This document shows positions 6,462-16,100 of a stretch of DNA of 37,897 bases, piece after piece. The notes under the pieces were generated by a model, which saw only the letters and a list, made by a program, of their open reading frames with translations, did not search any database and was not told the DNA's origin. Position 1 is the stretch's first letter; the number at the start of each line of letters is the position of its first letter. The DNA is from a virus. A program made the position numbers and the translations under genes. The DNA lies in IMG/VR virus record IMGVR_UViG_3300014827_000009, positions 1 to 37,897 of that record; one strand, 5' to 3'.

Positions 6462-7649
6462 ATGGCTAAGAAGGAAGATAAGAAACCACTAAAAAAAGGT
6501 CAATCATTATTTCAACTAATCGGAGAAGCTAAGATCACAGATTTCACATTTAAGATTGATGAAACATCTAAGAAGTCTGATTGGATTTATAATGTACTAA
6601 ATCTTGGTGTTGACTGCGGAGCAGGGAATGTAGTTTATGCAGACTTAATGGGTGGATTTGGTTCTGAGAGAGATAACATCCTTTATGTACATGGGAAAAA
6701 AGAAAATGATAAGGGTAAACACGTTGATGATTATGATAATAGATATACAATTGCATGGGAAGATCGGTTTGATGAGGAAATCCTTGAAACTATTGGAGAA
6801 CAATGCTTCTTGACTGTTGGACTTGAGAAAGATAGTAAAGGTAAGACATTTGCTAAAAAGTTCTTATCTGCATATGACGCAATTGAATATGTTAAAGAAA
6901 ATCTTGTTAGTGGAACAGTTATTAATGTCAAGGGTGGTTTCAAATACACTACATATAATGATACTGTACAAGTAAAGAAAGAAATCAAAAGTATCTTTTT
7001 ATCAAAGGTAGATGATACTACTAAGTATAAGGCAACATTCACACAAGCTATTCTCTTAGATAAAAATAGTATAGGCAAATTAGACAAGGAAAAAGCTGTT
7101 TATCCTATCTATGCAAGGGTAGTAGACTATACAAAAGAATACAATGGCAAGGAAGTAAAACAAAATATTACCTTTGCAAAAACTTTTGAATTAGAAGTAG
7201 ATAAAGAGAAACCAGAGAATACCAAAAAATTCATTGATAAGGTATTAAAGGTTAAAAAGGATATTACAGAGGTTACTATTGATGGTGATATTGTCGAAGG
7301 TCAGTCTTTAGTTAATGTTACAGAAGCAGACATTCCTGAAGATATCATGGAACTCATCGAAATGGGAGCTTACACTATGGAAGAAGCAGTAAATAAACTT
7401 GCTGTTGGTGGAAGTAAAGAGAAGAAAATGGTAATTCGCAGACCTGCTATTAAAATGGTAGGTAAGGATGATGATAAGAAACCAGTAATTCTTAAAACTG
7501 AGAGCCAATATAAAGAGGAAGATTTAATCTTTGACTTTATGATTGAGGATGAACCAGAGGAAGACGATGATGACACTTTGGATTCTGAGGATAATGAAGA
7601 AACTAAAGATGAAGATGACTTATCATGGATGGATGCACTAGACGAATAG
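6462..7649 (+). CDS. putative ssDNA-binding-like replisome protein with acidic tail, 395 aa
   Basis: First structural gene of the replication operon (ATG 6462, SD GAAAGAAGGA). About residues 15-150 and 155-270 are beta-rich with no enzyme motif. Residues 355-395 are extremely acidic (DEPEEDDDDTLDSEDNEETK) and end DDLSWMDALDE. An acidic C-terminal tail after an OB-type core is the layout of SSB proteins and of T7 gp2.5, where the tail recruits partners. The nuclease gene at 11978 ends in nearly the same peptide (DDLSWMEGLLD). The SSB role is inferred from this layout and the neighbours, not from a recognised family signature. Expression may be controlled by the leader ORF and hairpin upstream. 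Confidence 0.65.
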   Translation: MAKKEDKKPLKKGQSLFQLIGEAKITDFTFKIDETSKKSDWIYNVLNLGVDCGAGNVVYADLMGGFGSERDNILYVHGKKENDKGKHVDDYDNRYTIAWEDRFDEEILETIGEQCFLTVGLEKDSKGKTFAKKFLSAYDAIEYVKENLVSGTVINVKGGFKYTTYNDTVQVKKEIKSIFLSKVDDTTKYKATFTQAILLDKNSIGKLDKEKAVYPIYARVVDYTKEYNGKEVKQNITFAKTFELEVDKEKPENTKKFIDKVLKVKKDITEVTIDGDIVEGQSLVNVTEADIPEDIMELIEMGAYTMEEAVNKLAVGGSKEKKMVIRRPAIKMVGKDDDKKPVILKTESQYKEEDLIFDFMIEDEPEEDDDDTLDSEDNEETKDEDDLSWMDALDE

Positions 7650-7660
7650 TATACTTGGAT

Positions 7661-7692
7661 ACTTTGGAGAGGGTGTTTGCCTTCTTCAAAGT
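7661..7692 (+). other. stable intergenic stem-loop
   Basis: ACTTTGGAGAGGG (7661-7673) pairs with CCTTCTTCAAAGT (7680-7692), 13 bp with two G-U pairs, loop TGTTTG. It lies between the SSB-like gene and the ATPase gene. AACATATAAT follows, with no U-tract, so partial termination or mRNA processing/protection is more likely than full termination. It could let the first gene be expressed above the rest. Confidence 0.65.
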
Positions 7693-7732
7693 AACATATA
7701 ATTAATATTATTAATTGAAAGAAGGAATTTAG

Positions 7733-8869
7733 TTGTCAGAAAGAAAATTCGGTAAGAAAAATGTAATCAAGGTTGACCCTCTAGCTTATAATTTAGGACT
7801 CATCGGAGAAAGTGGTATTGGTAAAACTACTCTCGCAAAAGAAGTATGTGAAAAACTTGTTGGTGAAGATGGATACATGATCTTTAATATTGGCAAAGAG
7901 GATGGTATTGATGCCATTGCAGGAGCTATTTATGAAGATATCCCAGACTGGGATGCTTTTGATGAAGTTACTGATGATATTTTAGAGAATAAACTCACGG
8001 ATTATAAGGATCTCAAGGTTATTATCTATGATACATTAGATGAATTATTTGAAATTGCTGAACCTGAAGTAATTAGATTACATAATCGAGAGAATCCAGA
8101 AAAACCAACTCAATCAATTAAAGCAACTTTTGGTGGATACATGGCTGGAGAAGATAAAGCTGCTGAGATTATCCTAACTAAAATGTGGGAACTTAAAAAA
8201 ATTGGCGTTAGCATGTTTATTATTGGTCATACGAAGAAAAGAACAATGACAGACGTTGCTACTGGGCTTGAATATGACATGTTGACTACTAATATGTCAC
8301 ATAGATACTTTAGTGCATTAAAGACTAAACTCCACGTATTAGGTGTAGGTTCTATTGATAGAGAGATTACACAAACCAAAACAGGAAGAAAAGTAGGCAA
8401 GGGGAAAGATAAAAAGGATGAGATTAAGGGGTCTATTGAAACTGAAACACGGAAGATTACATTCCGAGATGACAATTTCAACATAGATTCAAAATCAAGA
8501 TTCTCAGAAATTGTTGATTCTATTGCATTTAGTGCAGATGAGTTTATCAAGGCAGTAGAAGAAGCAATTAAAGTTGAGCATGATAAACAAAGTGGGAATA
8601 AATCTATCGAAGACACTAAAGTAGAACAAGCAGAAGCGAAAGAATTAATTGATGAAAAAAATGCCACCGATAAAAAAGCAGAATTTGAAGTAAAAGAAGT
8701 TGAACAACTTGTCGCTATGATTACTAGCTTTGTTAAGGCTAATAAAACAAGTCCACAATTATTAAAACCATTACTTCTCAAGAGTAAAGAGTTAGGCTAT
8801 GTTAATCCTACAAAAGTTGATAATCTAGAAGATGCAAACATCTTATTCGATTTGATTGACGGTAAATAA
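7733..8869 (+). CDS. RecA-fold ATPase, Sak4/AAA_24-like, 378 aa
   Basis: TTG start with SD GAAAGAAGG. Walker A is GESGIGKT at residues 25-32. Walker B is VIIYDTLDEL at 96-105. A polar segment (MFIIGHTKKR, near 163-172) resembles the RecA-fold sensor region. The C-terminal third (about 270-378) is Lys/Glu-rich and helical. This is the layout of phage Sak4-type single-strand annealing/recombination ATPases and of phage nucleotide-binding proteins, which usually sit beside an SSB gene as here. It could load or act on ssDNA coated by the upstream protein. Exact subfamily uncertain. Confidence 0.75.
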   Translation: MSERKFGKKNVIKVDPLAYNLGLIGESGIGKTTLAKEVCEKLVGEDGYMIFNIGKEDGIDAIAGAIYEDIPDWDAFDEVTDDILENKLTDYKDLKVIIYDTLDELFEIAEPEVIRLHNRENPEKPTQSIKATFGGYMAGEDKAAEIILTKMWELKKIGVSMFIIGHTKKRTMTDVATGLEYDMLTTNMSHRYFSALKTKLHVLGVGSIDREITQTKTGRKVGKGKDKKDEIKGSIETETRKITFRDDNFNIDSKSRFSEIVDSIAFSADEFIKAVEEAIKVEHDKQSGNKSIEDTKVEQAEAKELIDEKNATDKKAEFEVKEVEQLVAMITSFVKANKTSPQLLKPLLLKSKELGYVNPTKVDNLEDANILFDLIDGK

Positions 8870-8879
8870 ATTATAGTTA

Positions 8880-8906
8880 TTAGGGAGGGAGTAAATTCCT
8901 CCCTAA
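8880..8906 (+). other. intergenic stem-loop without U-tract
   Basis: TTAGGGAGGGA (8880-8890) pairs with TTCCTCCCTAA (8896-8906), about 11 bp with one G-U pair, loop GTAAA. CTTTACAGAGGTG follows, with no T-run. It is the second stable hairpin between consecutive replisome genes and is probably an mRNA stability or processing element. Confidence 0.65.
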
Positions 8907-8925
8907 ACTTTACAGAGGTGAAAAT

Positions 8926-9381
8926 ATGTCTGAACAACCTAGAAAAGATCAGGACTGGATTGATCTTTATGAGTATGTTAAAAAAGAGATTATGGGTTAT
9001 ACGGAAGACTTAAAACTACCTAAATATATGATATTAAGGTTAAAGGGCTTATCTAATGGTCAATTCTTAGCCAATAAAAAAGCAGAATCCTTAGCAAGTT
9101 ATGACATGAAAACAATCCTTTTCACTTTCAAAGCATATAGACAAAATATTTTAGGTGGATTTAGAGCTAATAATACAAAATTTACTAATGAACAGCACAA
9201 ATTCAATTACGCTTTAGTTATAGTCGAAAGTAATATCAATGACATGGTTATTAGATTAAAGAATGCAAAATCAGCTAAGACCAAAGCAGAAAATATAAAT
9301 ATGGATAATATCTTCCATAAAGGTGCTGAATATAAGACAAAAACCAAAGAAGCAAGTAATACATTGGATGATTTATGGTAA
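8926..9381 (+). CDS. unknown replisome-operon protein, 151 aa
   Basis: An ATG at 8926 follows AGAGGTGA. The product is basic and largely helical. Residues 10-115 carry several amphipathic helices (QDWIDLYEYVKKEI, KFNYALVIVESNIND). The Lys-rich C-terminus ends NTLDDLW, a shortened echo of the DDLSWM tail on two other proteins of this operon. It lies directly before the DnaB-like helicase, the place where helicase loaders or accessory factors are often coded, but no loader ATPase motif is present. Function inferred only from position. Confidence 0.65.
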   Translation: MSEQPRKDQDWIDLYEYVKKEIMGYTEDLKLPKYMILRLKGLSNGQFLANKKAESLASYDMKTILFTFKAYRQNILGGFRANNTKFTNEQHKFNYALVIVESNINDMVIRLKNAKSAKTKAENINMDNIFHKGAEYKTKTKEASNTLDDLW

Positions 9382-9389
9382 AGAGGTAG

Positions 9390-10910
9390 GTGACAACTAT
9401 TACGGAAAGTAAGACAAAAAGTACAACCAAGAAATCTGCATTTGAAGAGGAAACAATAAAAACCACAAAATTAATCATGACTTACAAGTTAGCATGTGAA
9501 GCTAATATAGTCTCCATATGTTGGTCTATGCCAGAAATGTATTATACATATGATAAATTAAATATTAAATTGTTCAATAATAACTGTTGGAAGGTATATT
9601 TTCAGATAGGATATGACATTGTAATCAAGGAAAGAAAGCAAGTGCTTGATGATATCACTGTTGGTTTATATCTTGAAAAACATTTAAAACTTAAAGAGCA
9701 GTATGAAAAATATAAAGGTTATGAAACAATTGAGAACGCAAAGGCATATGTTAAGACAGATAATATGGATGGTTATATTAATGAACTGTATAAATGGAAT
9801 GCTGTACTAGATTTACTTAAAAGAAAGTTTGCTATTGCTGATAGAATCAAGGACTTTGTGGATATGACTTCTGAGCAAATATATGATGAGTTTGAAGCAG
9901 TATTGAATCATGTATTTGTTAATGTAGAAGGCGATGACTTTACTTATGATATTGCAGATGGTTTGGATGAATTAATTGAAGAACTAGATCAAGGAACTGC
10001 AATAGGACTTCCATTAAATAATGCCCCAATATTGAATAAAGAAATAGGAGGTAATCTTGAGGGCAATATTACTTTGGTTGGAGGATTAAGTGGTGCAGGC
10101 AAGACTGCTATGAGTAGGACATTAATTATTCCAAGCATCCTTGAACACAAAGAAAAGATTGTCATCATGATAAACGAGGAAGGGAAAAAGAAGTGGCAGC
10201 GCGAAATGCTCGTATGGATCGCGAACAATGTTTTCAAGGAAGATTTACAAAAGTATGTGGTAAGAGATGGTAAATATAAAACAGAAACAAAGGAATTATT
10301 AAAAAAATGTTCTGAATGGTTAAAGCAATATAAGAATAGTATTATTTTGAAACCATTCACACAATATACCACTGCCAAAGCAATTAAGACAATCAAGAAA
10401 TACTCTAGTATGGGTGTTAAATACTTCATCCTTGATACTTACAAAGCAGACGCTAACACATCAGATAGTCAAGCATTTTGGTTTAGTATGCAACAGAATA
10501 TGGTTGAGATAAACGATGTTATCAAGGCAGAAGCAAAGAACGTACATATTTGGATTACATTTCAATTAAGTAAAGGGAGTTCTAAGCAAAGATATTATGA
10601 TCAAGATAATATTGGTATGGCTAAAAACATTGTAGACGTTGCCTCAACATGTCTTATGATTAGAAAGATATTTGATGATGAACTAGAGGGTGGAAAACGA
10701 GAACTAGATGTCTATAGAAAAGAAAAAAGACAAGGCAATATAGAGTCTCAGATACCAGTTAAATTAAAAAAGGGTAAAAATTATCAGTTGATATTTATTG
10801 TTAAGAATCGCGAAGGTAGTACAAATGATTATCAGATAGTCGTGGAACATGACCTTTCTAGAAATACATATAAAGAAATTGGTTATACTGTTGTGCCAGT
10901 AGACTTCTAG
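9390..10910 (+). CDS. DnaB-like replicative helicase, 506 aa
   Basis: A GTG at 9390 follows AAGAGGTAG. The product would unwind DNA at the fork as a RecA-fold hexamer. The N-terminal half (about 1-190) is helical. The helicase core begins near residue 195, with Walker A GGLSGAGKT at about 231-239. It continues with VIMINEEGKKKWQREM, the Walker B-like KYFILDTYKADAN, the sensor-type IWITFQLSKG, and IVDVASTCLMIRK. The overall order matches DnaB/gp41-type helicases, but the sequence is divergent. It is followed by the primase-like gene, the usual helicase-primase pairing. Confidence 0.85.
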   Translation: MTTITESKTKSTTKKSAFEEETIKTTKLIMTYKLACEANIVSICWSMPEMYYTYDKLNIKLFNNNCWKVYFQIGYDIVIKERKQVLDDITVGLYLEKHLKLKEQYEKYKGYETIENAKAYVKTDNMDGYINELYKWNAVLDLLKRKFAIADRIKDFVDMTSEQIYDEFEAVLNHVFVNVEGDDFTYDIADGLDELIEELDQGTAIGLPLNNAPILNKEIGGNLEGNITLVGGLSGAGKTAMSRTLIIPSILEHKEKIVIMINEEGKKKWQREMLVWIANNVFKEDLQKYVVRDGKYKTETKELLKKCSEWLKQYKNSIILKPFTQYTTAKAIKTIKKYSSMGVKYFILDTYKADANTSDSQAFWFSMQQNMVEINDVIKAEAKNVHIWITFQLSKGSSKQRYYDQDNIGMAKNIVDVASTCLMIRKIFDDELEGGKRELDVYRKEKRQGNIESQIPVKLKKGKNYQLIFIVKNREGSTNDYQIVVEHDLSRNTYKEIGYTVVPVDF

Positions 10911-10928
10911 AGAAAGGACATAAAGTAA

Positions 10929-12005
10929 ATGAACGCAACGGAATTAATAGACTATATAATAAAAAACGATAAGAGTGCAGAAATATTAGAAAAACTTGAA
11001 TGTCATCATATCAAAGAATACAAAACAGAATTCCGTTGTGGATTGCCTTCTCATTCAAGTAAAGATGCTGTTTCTTTAAAAAGAGAGACATTAAAGACAA
11101 AGATATATCAATCAGATAGTAATATTATTAAAGGTAATATATTTACTTTATGTCAAACTATCAAGGATATATCTTTCTCTGAAGCTAATAGGTATCTTCA
11201 TAATTTATTTGGACTTGAATACAAGTTTGAATATAAGAAAAAGGATGATAAGGAATTTAAAGATCCACTAGAAATATTTAAGAAGGTTAAAAAAAGAAGA
11301 TATCACTATGATATAGATAATTTAGATGTTATACACGAGGATTGTTTGAGTGAGTATATGCCATATCCACATATAGAATGGATAAGAGAAGGAATAATGC
11401 CTTGGACATGTAAAGAATTTAATATTGGATATAGTGTTAATAGAAAAAGAATAGTTGTGCCACATAGGTACTGGAGTGGGGGTAAGAATGATTATGTAGG
11501 GGTAATGGGTAGGACTGTAATTAAGGAATGGGATATGTTGGATATTCCAAAATACTTCCCACTAAAAAACTTCCCAAAGACTATGAATCTATATGGACTG
11601 CAAGAAAATTACCAAGCTATACAAGAAGTAGGGCATGTAGTAGTTTACGAGGCCGAGAAGAGCGTTTTAAAGCGTCATAGTAGGAATGATGGTACTGGAG
11701 TTGCAGTATGTTGTCATGACGTTTCTGATGAGCAAGTAAAGATCCTCATTGGTCTGAATGTAGATGTAGTTATCGCTTTTGATAAAGGCATTTCAATAGA
11801 GCATATAAGAAGTACATGTGATCGTTTTTATGGAGTTAGGACTGTATATTACATATATGATAAATATGACATACTTAAAGAAAAAGAGTCACCAGCAGAC
11901 GCAACCAATAAAATTTTTAACTATCTGTTGAAATATAAAACACTTTACGATGAGAAAGAAAGAAGGATATATTTAGAATGGCAAGAAAAACAGGTGAACA
12001 ATTAG
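10929..12005 (+). CDS. DnaG-like primase homologue with Toprim domain, divergent, 358 aa
   Basis: An ATG at 10929 follows GAGAAAGGAC. The N-terminus (residues 25-75) resembles a CHC2 zinc-finger region: CHHIKEYKTEFRCGLPSHSS and then GNIFTLCQ. The usual second CxxC pair is not evident. Residues about 150-235 match the primase region before Toprim. The Toprim segment contains VVVYEAEKSVLKRH, with the conserved Glu, and VDVVIAFDKGIS, where DKG replaces the usual DxD. It probably makes RNA primers for the fork, or is a reduced primase/helicase adaptor. Its last 28 bases overlap the next gene. Confidence 0.75.
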   Translation: MNATELIDYIIKNDKSAEILEKLECHHIKEYKTEFRCGLPSHSSKDAVSLKRETLKTKIYQSDSNIIKGNIFTLCQTIKDISFSEANRYLHNLFGLEYKFEYKKKDDKEFKDPLEIFKKVKKRRYHYDIDNLDVIHEDCLSEYMPYPHIEWIREGIMPWTCKEFNIGYSVNRKRIVVPHRYWSGGKNDYVGVMGRTVIKEWDMLDIPKYFPLKNFPKTMNLYGLQENYQAIQEVGHVVVYEAEKSVLKRHSRNDGTGVAVCCHDVSDEQVKILIGLNVDVVIAFDKGISIEHIRSTCDRFYGVRTVYYIYDKYDILKEKESPADATNKIFNYLLKYKTLYDEKERRIYLEWQEKQVNN

Positions 12006-13114
12006 AAGCAATTAAGAAGAAATTTAATGTTAGTAAATTGTGGAGTTGGAGCAGATACAATAATTATAAAAATAGTTCATATGAATACTATCTTAAATAC
12101 ATAGCAAAAATTAAAGAAGATCGGGATGATGGGATTTATGGGGTGAGTGGGAACGGTTGCCATACAATTCTTGAGAACTTTTATTCTAAAAAGATTAAGT
12201 ATGAAGATATGTTACAAGAATATGAGAATGCTTTGTTTACATATAATGCAGGTGAATTAAAATATGATAGAACCAATGAAGAAAAAAATAGAAATATTGC
12301 AAAGAAATATGAAAATAGTATTAGACATTTCTTCCAACATCATGATATAATAAATAATAAATGTGAAATAGAAAAGTTTATTACCATAAGAATCAATAGT
12401 TTCGTTTTTCAAGGCTACGTAGATTTTATGCATAAAGAAGATGGTTGTTTTATTATCACAGACTGGAAGACATCTAGCATTTATACTGGTAAGAAGATAA
12501 ATAAAGAGAAAGGACAATTAGTTCTATATGCTGAAGGGATTAAGCAACTAGGAGTTCCTTTAGAAAAGATTAAGATCAGATGGGATTTTCTGAAGTATGT
12601 AATTGTTGAAGTAGAACAGGCAAATGGCAAGATAACTCAAAGAAATATTGCACGAAATGAAATTGGTTCTAGTCTGGTATCAAACGCTAAGATGTGGTTA
12701 AAAAAAGAGAAGTGTTATTCTGACGAAGAAGTTGATTCATACTTAGAATTATTGTCTATGACAAATGACTTATCTTGTCTTCCAGAGAATGTACAAAGTA
12801 AATATAATATGAAAGACTGTTTCGTGTATATCCCATTCACACAAGAGGAAATAGACAATCTGAAATCAAACATTGTTGATACTATTGTTGAAATCAGTAA
12901 AAAAGAAGGGGAATATGATAGAACACAAGATGAAAACGTATGGTGGGAAGAAATTACTGACGTAGATTCATATTTCTTTGCAAACCTAAGTGGGTATAGT
13001 AGTTTTTTACATAAACCATATGCAGAGTATCTTAGTAAAAGAAAATCCTATGTCAATTCAGTAGATAGTAAAGAGGAAGATGATTTAAGCTGGATGGAAG
13101 GATTATTAGATTAG
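11978..13114 (+). CDS. PD-(D/E)XK nuclease, Cas4/RecB-like, with DDLSWM tail, 378 aa
   Basis: An ATG at 11978, inside the end of the primase-like gene, has SD AAGAAAGAAGGA. The nuclease core lies near residues 145-190: GYVDFM, then FIITDWKTSS (the D-x-K pair of the PD-(D/E)XK fold), then KGQLVLYAEGIKQLG, a motif III/QxxxY match. Early residues SWSRYNNYKNSSYEYYLKYI resemble the RecB-family entry motif. The four-Cys iron-sulfur signature of classical Cas4 is not evident. The C-terminus EEDDLSWMEGLLD nearly repeats the tail of the SSB-like protein. It probably processes DNA ends in replication or recombination. No CRISPR array is nearby. Confidence 0.82.
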   Translation: MARKTGEQLEAIKKKFNVSKLWSWSRYNNYKNSSYEYYLKYIAKIKEDRDDGIYGVSGNGCHTILENFYSKKIKYEDMLQEYENALFTYNAGELKYDRTNEEKNRNIAKKYENSIRHFFQHHDIINNKCEIEKFITIRINSFVFQGYVDFMHKEDGCFIITDWKTSSIYTGKKINKEKGQLVLYAEGIKQLGVPLEKIKIRWDFLKYVIVEVEQANGKITQRNIARNEIGSSLVSNAKMWLKKEKCYSDEEVDSYLELLSMTNDLSCLPENVQSKYNMKDCFVYIPFTQEEIDNLKSNIVDTIVEISKKEGEYDRTQDENVWWEEITDVDSYFFANLSGYSSFLHKPYAEYLSKRKSYVNSVDSKEEDDLSWMEGLLD

Positions 13115-13130
13115 GAGGAATTCTTTATTT

Positions 13131-16100
13131 ATGGACAATTTTACGGCTTATCACGTTCACGATGATACGAGTAACTGTAATGGTTATGCTGACTCATGCT
13201 CTAGTTATAAAGAATATATAAAGTTAGCTAAAAAACAAGGCATGAAGGCGATTGCATTCTCGAATCACGGAGGCATGTATGATTGGATGAAGAAGAAGCA
13301 GGATTGTGATAAAGCAGGGGTTAAATACATACATGGCATCGAATCATATTTATGTACTAAATTTGAATCGGACGAAAGAGGATACCATATTGGTTTGTAT
13401 GCTAAAAACTATGATGGTGTTTTGGAGTTAAATTTATTAAATTCTAAATCTACTTCTAAAGGCAAACTGGATGATAAAACAGATAGACATATGTATTATA
13501 ATCCTAGAATATCTCTTGAAGAATTAATGAAAACAAGCGAAAATATCATTGTCACGACTGCTTGTTTAGCTTCAATCTTATGGAGAAAAAAAGATGATGA
13601 GGATGATTATGTTTTAAGATTCCTTGAATGGATGTCTAAGAATAGTAGTAGATGCTTTTTAGAGATCCAATACCACACTCATATACAACAAATAGAATAT
13701 AATAAATTATTATGGGGTTGGAGTAAACAATATAATATCCCTCTCATAGCAGGTACAGATACGCATTCATCTTCAAAATACAAGGCAGAATGCAGAAAAA
13801 TACTACAAATATCAAAGGATAGTTTTTATGGAGACGAAGATGCATTTGATTTAACATGGAAGAGTTTCAATGAATTGGTTGAATGTTTTAAAACTCAAAA
13901 CGCACTACCTGAAGATGTATGGATGGGTGCTATAGATAATACCAATAAGCTTGCCGATATGGTAGAGGAGTTTAAATTAGATAAGTCATTCAAATACCCT
14001 AACCTATACGGTGATAATGCGGTAGATATTTGGAAGAAAACTATAGCAAAAAAACTACAATATAAAGTTGCTAATAAGATAATTGATATTGAACGTATTG
14101 TAGAATATAAGCTCAAAATTAAAGAAGAATTTTCTGCAATGAAAAAACAAAATATGGAAAGTTTTATGATGTTTATGGCAGAATTAGTTGACCATTGTAA
14201 TGAAAATGATATACCTTATGGGTTTTGCCGTGGATCAGTTGGTGGTAGCGAAATAGCGTTTATTACAGATATTACCGACGTAGACCCTTTAAGATGGAAT
14301 ACTGTTTTTTCAAGGTTTTGTAATGCAGAAAGGGTTTCTCTTGCAGATATTGATATAGATTTTGCACCAGAAGATCGTGTAAAAGTTTATGAATTTATTA
14401 TCAATAGATTTACACCTGAAAAAACTGCGTATATATCATCGTTCTCCACCTTGAGAGATAGAGGCACAATTGATGTATTAGCTAAAGGTTTAAAGTACGA
14501 AGATTTAGATGCAGTGATGGGTATTAAGAATCAATTCGATAAATTATTTGACGAGTATTTTAAAATTATTCAAGAAGAGGTCAACTTAGAAGAATTAGAA
14601 GAGGCAGATGCAAAGTCAGTTGATTTTGATTATCATGAAGTTTACTGTAGCAGGATAAGAAATGTTAAGTCCCTGACAAGAGCTAATAACTTAAAGAAAG
14701 AATTCCAAAATCTGAAAGATGATAACAAAGATTTATTTTATTACTTCGATGGATTAAAAGGGACCATTATTGCTAAAGGCACTCACCCAGCAGGTATCAT
14801 CGGATCGCCTATTACACTTGCTGATAACTTAGGTGTTTATTATAAGAACGGAGATGAGTCTCAGCCAGTATCAATATGTTCTATGAAAGCAGTAGATTCA
14901 GTGAACTTTGTTAAATTTGACATACTAGGATTAAAAGCCGTTGGGATCATGAAAGATATATACAAATATGTTAATTCAAATTATCTCAAAGCACATGAAA
15001 TTGATTGGAATGATAATAAAGTTTGGGACAATATGGTTACTTCAAGTGTCGGGGTCTTCCAATTTGAAGGAGATTACGCTTACTCACTACTCAAAGACTT
15101 CAAACCTCGTTTTATTAATGACATGTCCTTGGTGAATGCTGCACTACGTCCATCTGGAAAATCATACAGAGATAGACTGATTAGAAAAGAACTTAATGTA
15201 AATCCTTCAGAGCAATTAGATACTTTGTTACAAGACAATTATGGTTATCTAGTTTATCAAGAAGACACTATTAAATTCCTAACTGATATTTGTGGGTTTA
15301 GTGGGTCTTTAGCAGACACTACGAGAAGAGCAATTGGAAAGAAAGATATCGTCTTACTTACAGAGCAACTACCAAAGATACTTGAAGGATATTGTAATAA
15401 GTCTAATAAACCAAGAGAAGAAGCAGAAGAAGAAGTAAAACAATTCCTCCAAATTATTGATGATAGTTCGGAGTATCAATTTGGATATAATCACAGCACT
15501 GGTTATAGTATGAATGGGTATGCAGAGACTAGATTGAGAACATATTATCCCTTAGAATTTGTTACAGCGTACTTAAATAGATCAGAAAATACCGAGGACA
15601 CCAATAGAGGGATCGCACTTGCACAACAATTAAATATTAAGATTAACCCTATATCATTTGGAAAATCGGTTGCAGAATACACATATGACAAAAAAGAAAA
15701 CAGTATCTATAAAGGTATTGCATCAATTAAATTTCTTAATGAACAAGTGCCAAAAGAATTATACGATTTAGCGCAGCAAAAAGAATATACTGATTTCATT
15801 GATTTATTGGGTGATATAAAAACTACGTGTGTCAATACTCGTCAACTTAAAATTTTGACAGGATTAAATTTCTTTAGGAGATTTGGTAAAAATAAAAAAC
15901 TTCTTCAGATTATAGAATCATACGATAATTTTGCTTCACGTAAACAAATCAACTTCAAAGATATTACTAAACTCAATATTAACGAACGTATGTTGCAGAG
16001 ATATAGTAATAAAACAACAGAAACTCTTTATAAAGAATTAGATATGATGGGGTATATCAGAGAAGCGATACAAACAATTGAAGATAAACCTTTGTCAATC

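Noticed and set aside
8227-8781. Long minus-strand open frame opposite the RecA-fold ATPase
   Set aside because: It mirrors codons of a clear plus-strand gene, is Ser/Leu/Phe-rich as expected for a shadow, and lacks an SD.
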